A DNA stretch of 9,195 nt, taken from positions 1 through 9,195 of the forward strand of contig JAHHUB010000059.1 of the NCBI GenBank assembly GCA_020024175.1, read 5' to 3'. A program made the position numbers and the translations under genes. Positions 6,819 through 9,195 of this stretch are shown here, piece after piece. The DNA comes from Oscillospiraceae bacterium. GTDB taxonomy: Bacteria; Bacillota; Clostridia; Oscillospirales; Ruminococcaceae. Positions within the stretch are counted from its first letter, which is position 1. Each line of letters starts with the position of its first letter. The notes beneath the pieces were generated by a model. It did no database searches and was not told the DNA's origin. It saw only the letters and a list, made by a program, of their open reading frames with translations.

Positions 6819-7244
6819 ATGGCTCAAAAAGTTGTAGGCTACATCAAGCTGCAAATTCCTGCCGGCAAAGCAACACCGGCTCCACCAGTTGGTCCTGCTC
6901 TTGGACAGCATGGTGTTAATATCATGGCATTCACAAAAGAATTTAACGAGCGTACAAAAAATAATGTAGGTATGATTATACCTGTTGTTATCACAGTTTA
7001 CGCTGACCGTTCCTTTACTTTTATCACAAAGACTCCACCAGCTTCCATTCTTATCAAGAAGGCAGCAGGTTTGGAAAAGGCATCCGGTGTGCCTAACAAA
7101 AATAAAGTAGGAAAGATCACTAGGGAACAGTGTAGACAAATTGCTGAAACAAAAATGCCTGACCTTAACGCTGCTGACATTGAAGCAGCTATGAGCATGG
7201 TTGCAGGATCTGCTCGCAGCATGGGCATAGAAGTAGTTGACTAA
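6819..7244 (+). CDS. rplK: 50S ribosomal protein L11
   Basis: L11 binds the GTPase-associated region of 23S rRNA and takes part in factor binding and, in many bacteria, in activating the stringent-response enzyme RelA. The 141 residues are the typical length and collinear with the family: VVGYIKLQIPAGKATPAPPVGPALGQHGVNIM at the N-terminal domain (the proline-rich segment that contacts factors, here given only as a family signature), then KTPPASILIKKAAG and a C-terminal RNA-binding domain ending MAGSARSMGIEVVD-like. The start is ATG 6819 with GGAGGT 9 bases upstream. Upstream in-frame codons fall in the structured leader and are not protein-like. It is likely under L1 control through the preceding RNA element. 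Confidence 0.96.
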   Translation: MAQKVVGYIKLQIPAGKATPAPPVGPALGQHGVNIMAFTKEFNERTKNNVGMIIPVVITVYADRSFTFITKTPPASILIKKAAGLEKASGVPNKNKVGKITREQCRQIAETKMPDLNAADIEAAMSMVAGSARSMGIEVVD

Positions 7245-7254
7245 CACTTCCCAA

Positions 7255-7288
7255 GTGGGAGGAAGAAACAACATCCGTTAATTACCAC
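7255..7288 (+). promoter_or_regulatory. Second L1 binding-site mimic, before rplA
   Basis: GTGG (7255-7258) pairs with CCAC (7285-7288), extendable by A7254-T7289, and GGA (7261-7263) pairs with TCC (7274-7276). The internal loop is GA opposite the 8-base GTTAATTA. This is the same layout and the same loop sizes as the element before rplK. AGGAGG (7290-7295), the rplA ribosome site, begins one base after the extended stem, so L1 bound here would directly cover its own gene's initiation region. A competing small hairpin CACTT/AAGTG (7245-7257) shares the GTG. Confidence 0.7.
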
Positions 7289-7303
7289 TAGGAGGAAAGT
7301 TAA

Positions 7304-7999
7304 ATGAAACACGGAAAACATTATGTTGACAGCGCTAAACTTTATGACGGCGCTCAACTATTTGATATTGCAGAGGCTCTTGACCTTTGCGTTAAAACAG
7401 CAAAAGCTAAGTTTGACGAAACAGTTGAAGCTCACATCAGATTGGGTGTTGACTCCCGTCATGCTGACCAACAAGTAAGAGGTGCAGTAGTTTTGCCTAA
7501 CGGTACAGGTAAAACAGTAAGAGTTGCTGTTATCTGTAAAGAAGACAAGCAGGAAGCTGCTAAGGCTGCCGGTGCAGATTATGTTGGTGCAGAAGCTTTG
7601 GTACAAAAGATTCAGACAGAAAACTGGATGGATTTCGACGTTCTTATTGCTACTCCCGATATGATGGGATTGGTAGGACGTATTGGTAGAATCCTTGGTC
7701 CACGTGGACTTATGCCAAGCCCTAAAGCAGGTACAGTTACTCCTGATGTTGTTAAGGCTGTCAGCGAAGCTAAAGCTGGTAAGATTGAATACCGTTTGGA
7801 CAAAACAAATATTATTCACTGCCCAATCGGAAAAGCATCTTTCGGTACAGAAAAGCTCCAGGAAAACTTCGATACACTTATGAGTGCTATTGTTAAGGCT
7901 AAACCTGCTGCTGCAAAAGGACAATACATCAGATCCTGTGTTGTTGCATCAACAATGGGACCTGGCGTTAAGATTAACCCATCTAAATTCGGCGTATAA
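7304..7999 (+). CDS. rplA: 50S ribosomal protein L1
   Basis: L1 forms the mobile stalk at the E site of the large subunit and helps release deacylated tRNA; it is also the classical translational repressor of its own operon. The 231 residues have the normal length and family blocks: KHGKHYVDSAKLYD, DETVEAHIRLGVD, GTGKTVRVAV, the GRIGRILGPRGLMPSPKAGTV-type RNA-binding segment in the middle domain and SCVVASTMGPGVKINPSKF at the end. The ATG start has AGGAGG 8 bases before it. The gene is the last of the operon: a strong terminator follows 13 bases after the stop. The two L1-like RNA sites upstream make self-regulation the natural inference. Confidence 0.96.
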   Translation: MKHGKHYVDSAKLYDGAQLFDIAEALDLCVKTAKAKFDETVEAHIRLGVDSRHADQQVRGAVVLPNGTGKTVRVAVICKEDKQEAAKAAGADYVGAEALVQKIQTENWMDFDVLIATPDMMGLVGRIGRILGPRGLMPSPKAGTVTPDVVKAVSEAKAGKIEYRLDKTNIIHCPIGKASFGTEKLQENFDTLMSAIVKAKPAAAKGQYIRSCVVASTMGPGVKINPSKFGV

Positions 8000-8012
8000 T
8001 TATGGATTTTTT

Positions 8013-8043
8013 AAAGCCACAGATTTATATCTGTGGCTTTTTT
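8013..8043 (+). terminator. Intrinsic terminator after rplA
   Basis: A perfect 12-pair stem (8013-8024 with 8029-8040) around the loop TTAT has a GCCACAG/CTGTGGC core and ends in a run of six T (8038-8043). It is a textbook rho-independent terminator closing the rpmG-rplA operon. The A-run on its left flank could allow some termination in the opposite direction too. Confidence 0.93.
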
Positions 8044-8083
8044 GTATTTTATAAATTAATAATGTAAATTTAATATTATTCGC

Positions 8084-8112
8084 TTGAAAATGCCAAAACT
8101 ATTATTTATAAT
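8084..8112 (+). promoter_or_regulatory. Sigma-A promoter for the patatin-like gene
   Basis: TTGAAA (8084-8089) and a perfect TATAAT (8107-8112) are 17 bases apart, with transcription expected near 8119 and a very short leader of about 20 bases. Together with the terminator just upstream, it shows that the next gene is not part of the ribosomal operon. Confidence 0.75.
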
Positions 8113-8138
8113 AAAATAAAAAAAGTGGGTGGAGTAAT

Positions 8139-9195
8139 ATGATAAAACATGGCTTGGTTTTAGGTGGCGGTGGCTCACGGGGGGCCTATCAAATCGGTGT
8201 ATGGAAAGCTTTAAACGAACTTAATATAAAACCAGATGTAATCACCGGAACTTCTATAGGGGCATTAAACGGTGCTCTGATGGTACAGGAGGACTATGAA
8301 GGTGCTTTGCAACTTTGGAATGGCATGGATTATGATAAAGTTGCCTCCGATATAAGCCCGGAAAATTTTGATACTTATAAGGGGACAGGTCAGGCTTTCT
8401 TTACATTTTTAAAAAGTGTAATTGCAGAAGGTGGTATAGATATTACCCCTTTGGAACAAACTGTAAGGGAAATGCTTGATGAATATAAAGTTCGCTCTTC
8501 AAATATAGAATTTGGTATGGTTACAGTGGAATATCCTAATATGAAGGAAGTTGCAGTATCTAAAAAAGAAATTCCTCATGGAAAAATGGCTGATTATCTT
8601 CTGGCATCTGCGGCCTGTTATCCTGCTTTTAAATGCCGCAATATTGACGATACAAAATATGTGGATGGGGGATACAGAAATAATTTGCCCATAGATTTAG
8701 CCATTGAACTGGGTGCAAATGAGGTAATAGCTGTGGATTTGGAAGCAGCGGGGGAATATGTACAATCATCCTACCGAAATATTCCTGTAAGATATATTAA
8801 AAGCTATTGGAATTTAGGGGCATTTCTTGCCTTTTCCAAAGATGTAATAAAGAAAAACATGAAACTCGGATATTTAGATGTTATGCGTTCTTACAGAGTT
8901 TTGGACGGTACAGCATATGCTTTTAAAAAAGGTGAAAAGGAAATTCTTTATGAAAGTGCAAAGCCATATTTTGAATTTTTTAAAAAAATGACAGGAATAG
9001 ATATAGAAGAACGGGACAAAATTGTGGATAAAACTGTTACTTCAAAGCTTATTAAAGCTATGAATTTCAATCCAAAATCCAAAATAAGCACAAAAGAATA
9101 TCTACTGAGAATGGCTGAAATTACTGCACAAAATCTGAATATTTCACCTGTAAAAATATACACAGTGGAAGAATTTAATGCTGAAATACTAAAAG
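8139..9195 (+). CDS. Patatin-like phospholipase, 3' end outside window
   Basis: This is a serine acyl hydrolase of the patatin family, predicted to cut fatty acyl chains from lipids using a Ser-Asp dyad. The frame runs open from ATG 8139 through the window edge, at least 352 codons. It shows the glycine-rich oxyanion loop LGGGGSRGAYQIG (about 8-20), the nucleophile elbow GTSIG with Ser39, and the DGG motif with Asp176 (YVDGGYRNNLP). The catalytic core therefore ends near residue 200; the remaining 150 or more residues are an extension of unknown role with no obvious membrane span. GGGTGGAG precedes the start. No signal peptide is seen, so it is likely cytoplasmic or peripheral to the membrane. 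The true substrate cannot be told from sequence. Confidence 0.9.
   Translation, partial: MIKHGLVLGGGGSRGAYQIGVWKALNELNIKPDVITGTSIGALNGALMVQEDYEGALQLWNGMDYDKVASDISPENFDTYKGTGQAFFTFLKSVIAEGGIDITPLEQTVREMLDEYKVRSSNIEFGMVTVEYPNMKEVAVSKKEIPHGKMADYLLASAACYPAFKCRNIDDTKYVDGGYRNNLPIDLAIELGANEVIAVDLEAAGEYVQSSYRNIPVRYIKSYWNLGAFLAFSKDVIKKNMKLGYLDVMRSYRVLDGTAYAFKKGEKEILYESAKPYFEFFKKMTGIDIEERDKIVDKTVTSKLIKAMNFNPKSKISTKEYLLRMAEITAQNLNISPVKIYTVEEFNAEILK

Noticed and set aside
7358..7924. A 188-codon minus-strand open frame opposite rplA
   Set aside because: It is antisense to a highly conserved ribosomal gene and has no recognisable motifs. Its openness reflects codon bias of rplA.

Overview
The window looks like chromosomal core sequence from a low-GC, probably spore-forming Firmicute of class Clostridia; the Ruminococcaceae/Oscillospirales range is a guess. 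The basis is AT-rich DNA, strong AGGAGG ribosome sites, two TTG starts, a ThiI without a rhodanese domain, the order rpmG-secE-nusG-rplK-rplA, a class B sortase domain and a SpoIID domain. All seven complete genes and the partial one at the right edge lie on the + strand.

Region 1 (about 45-5470) is one apparent transcription unit. A near-consensus sigma-A promoter drives a cysteine desulfurase, thiI and a very long third gene, followed by a strong hairpin. The first two form a sulfur-relay pair: the desulfurase takes sulfur from cysteine, and ThiI uses it for 4-thiouridine in tRNA. The third gene, 992 codons read in one frame from a TTG start, is the most unusual item here. It joins a degenerate CinA-like molybdopterin-binding (MoCF) domain, a membrane anchor, a class B sortase with an intact His/Cys/Arg triad, a long Ser/Glu/Asn-rich linker and a complete SpoIID peptidoglycan-lytic domain. 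The predicted protein has one domain in the cytoplasm and two enzymes outside the membrane.

Region 2 (about 5560-8043) is the translation/secretion operon rpmG-secE-nusG-rplK-rplA, with a consensus promoter and a textbook intrinsic terminator. Two stretches of mRNA, one before rplK and one before rplA, share the same 23S-rRNA-like fold (GTGG-GA-GGR / YCC-8 nt-CCAC). They are most simply read as two binding sites for ribosomal protein L1, the product of the last gene, and so as autogenous control. The operon stops after rplA; rplJ-rplL do not follow.

Region 3 (about 8084 to the right edge) is a separately promoted patatin-like phospholipase gene, cut by the window end. I saw no mobile elements, CRISPR arrays, tRNA or rRNA genes.
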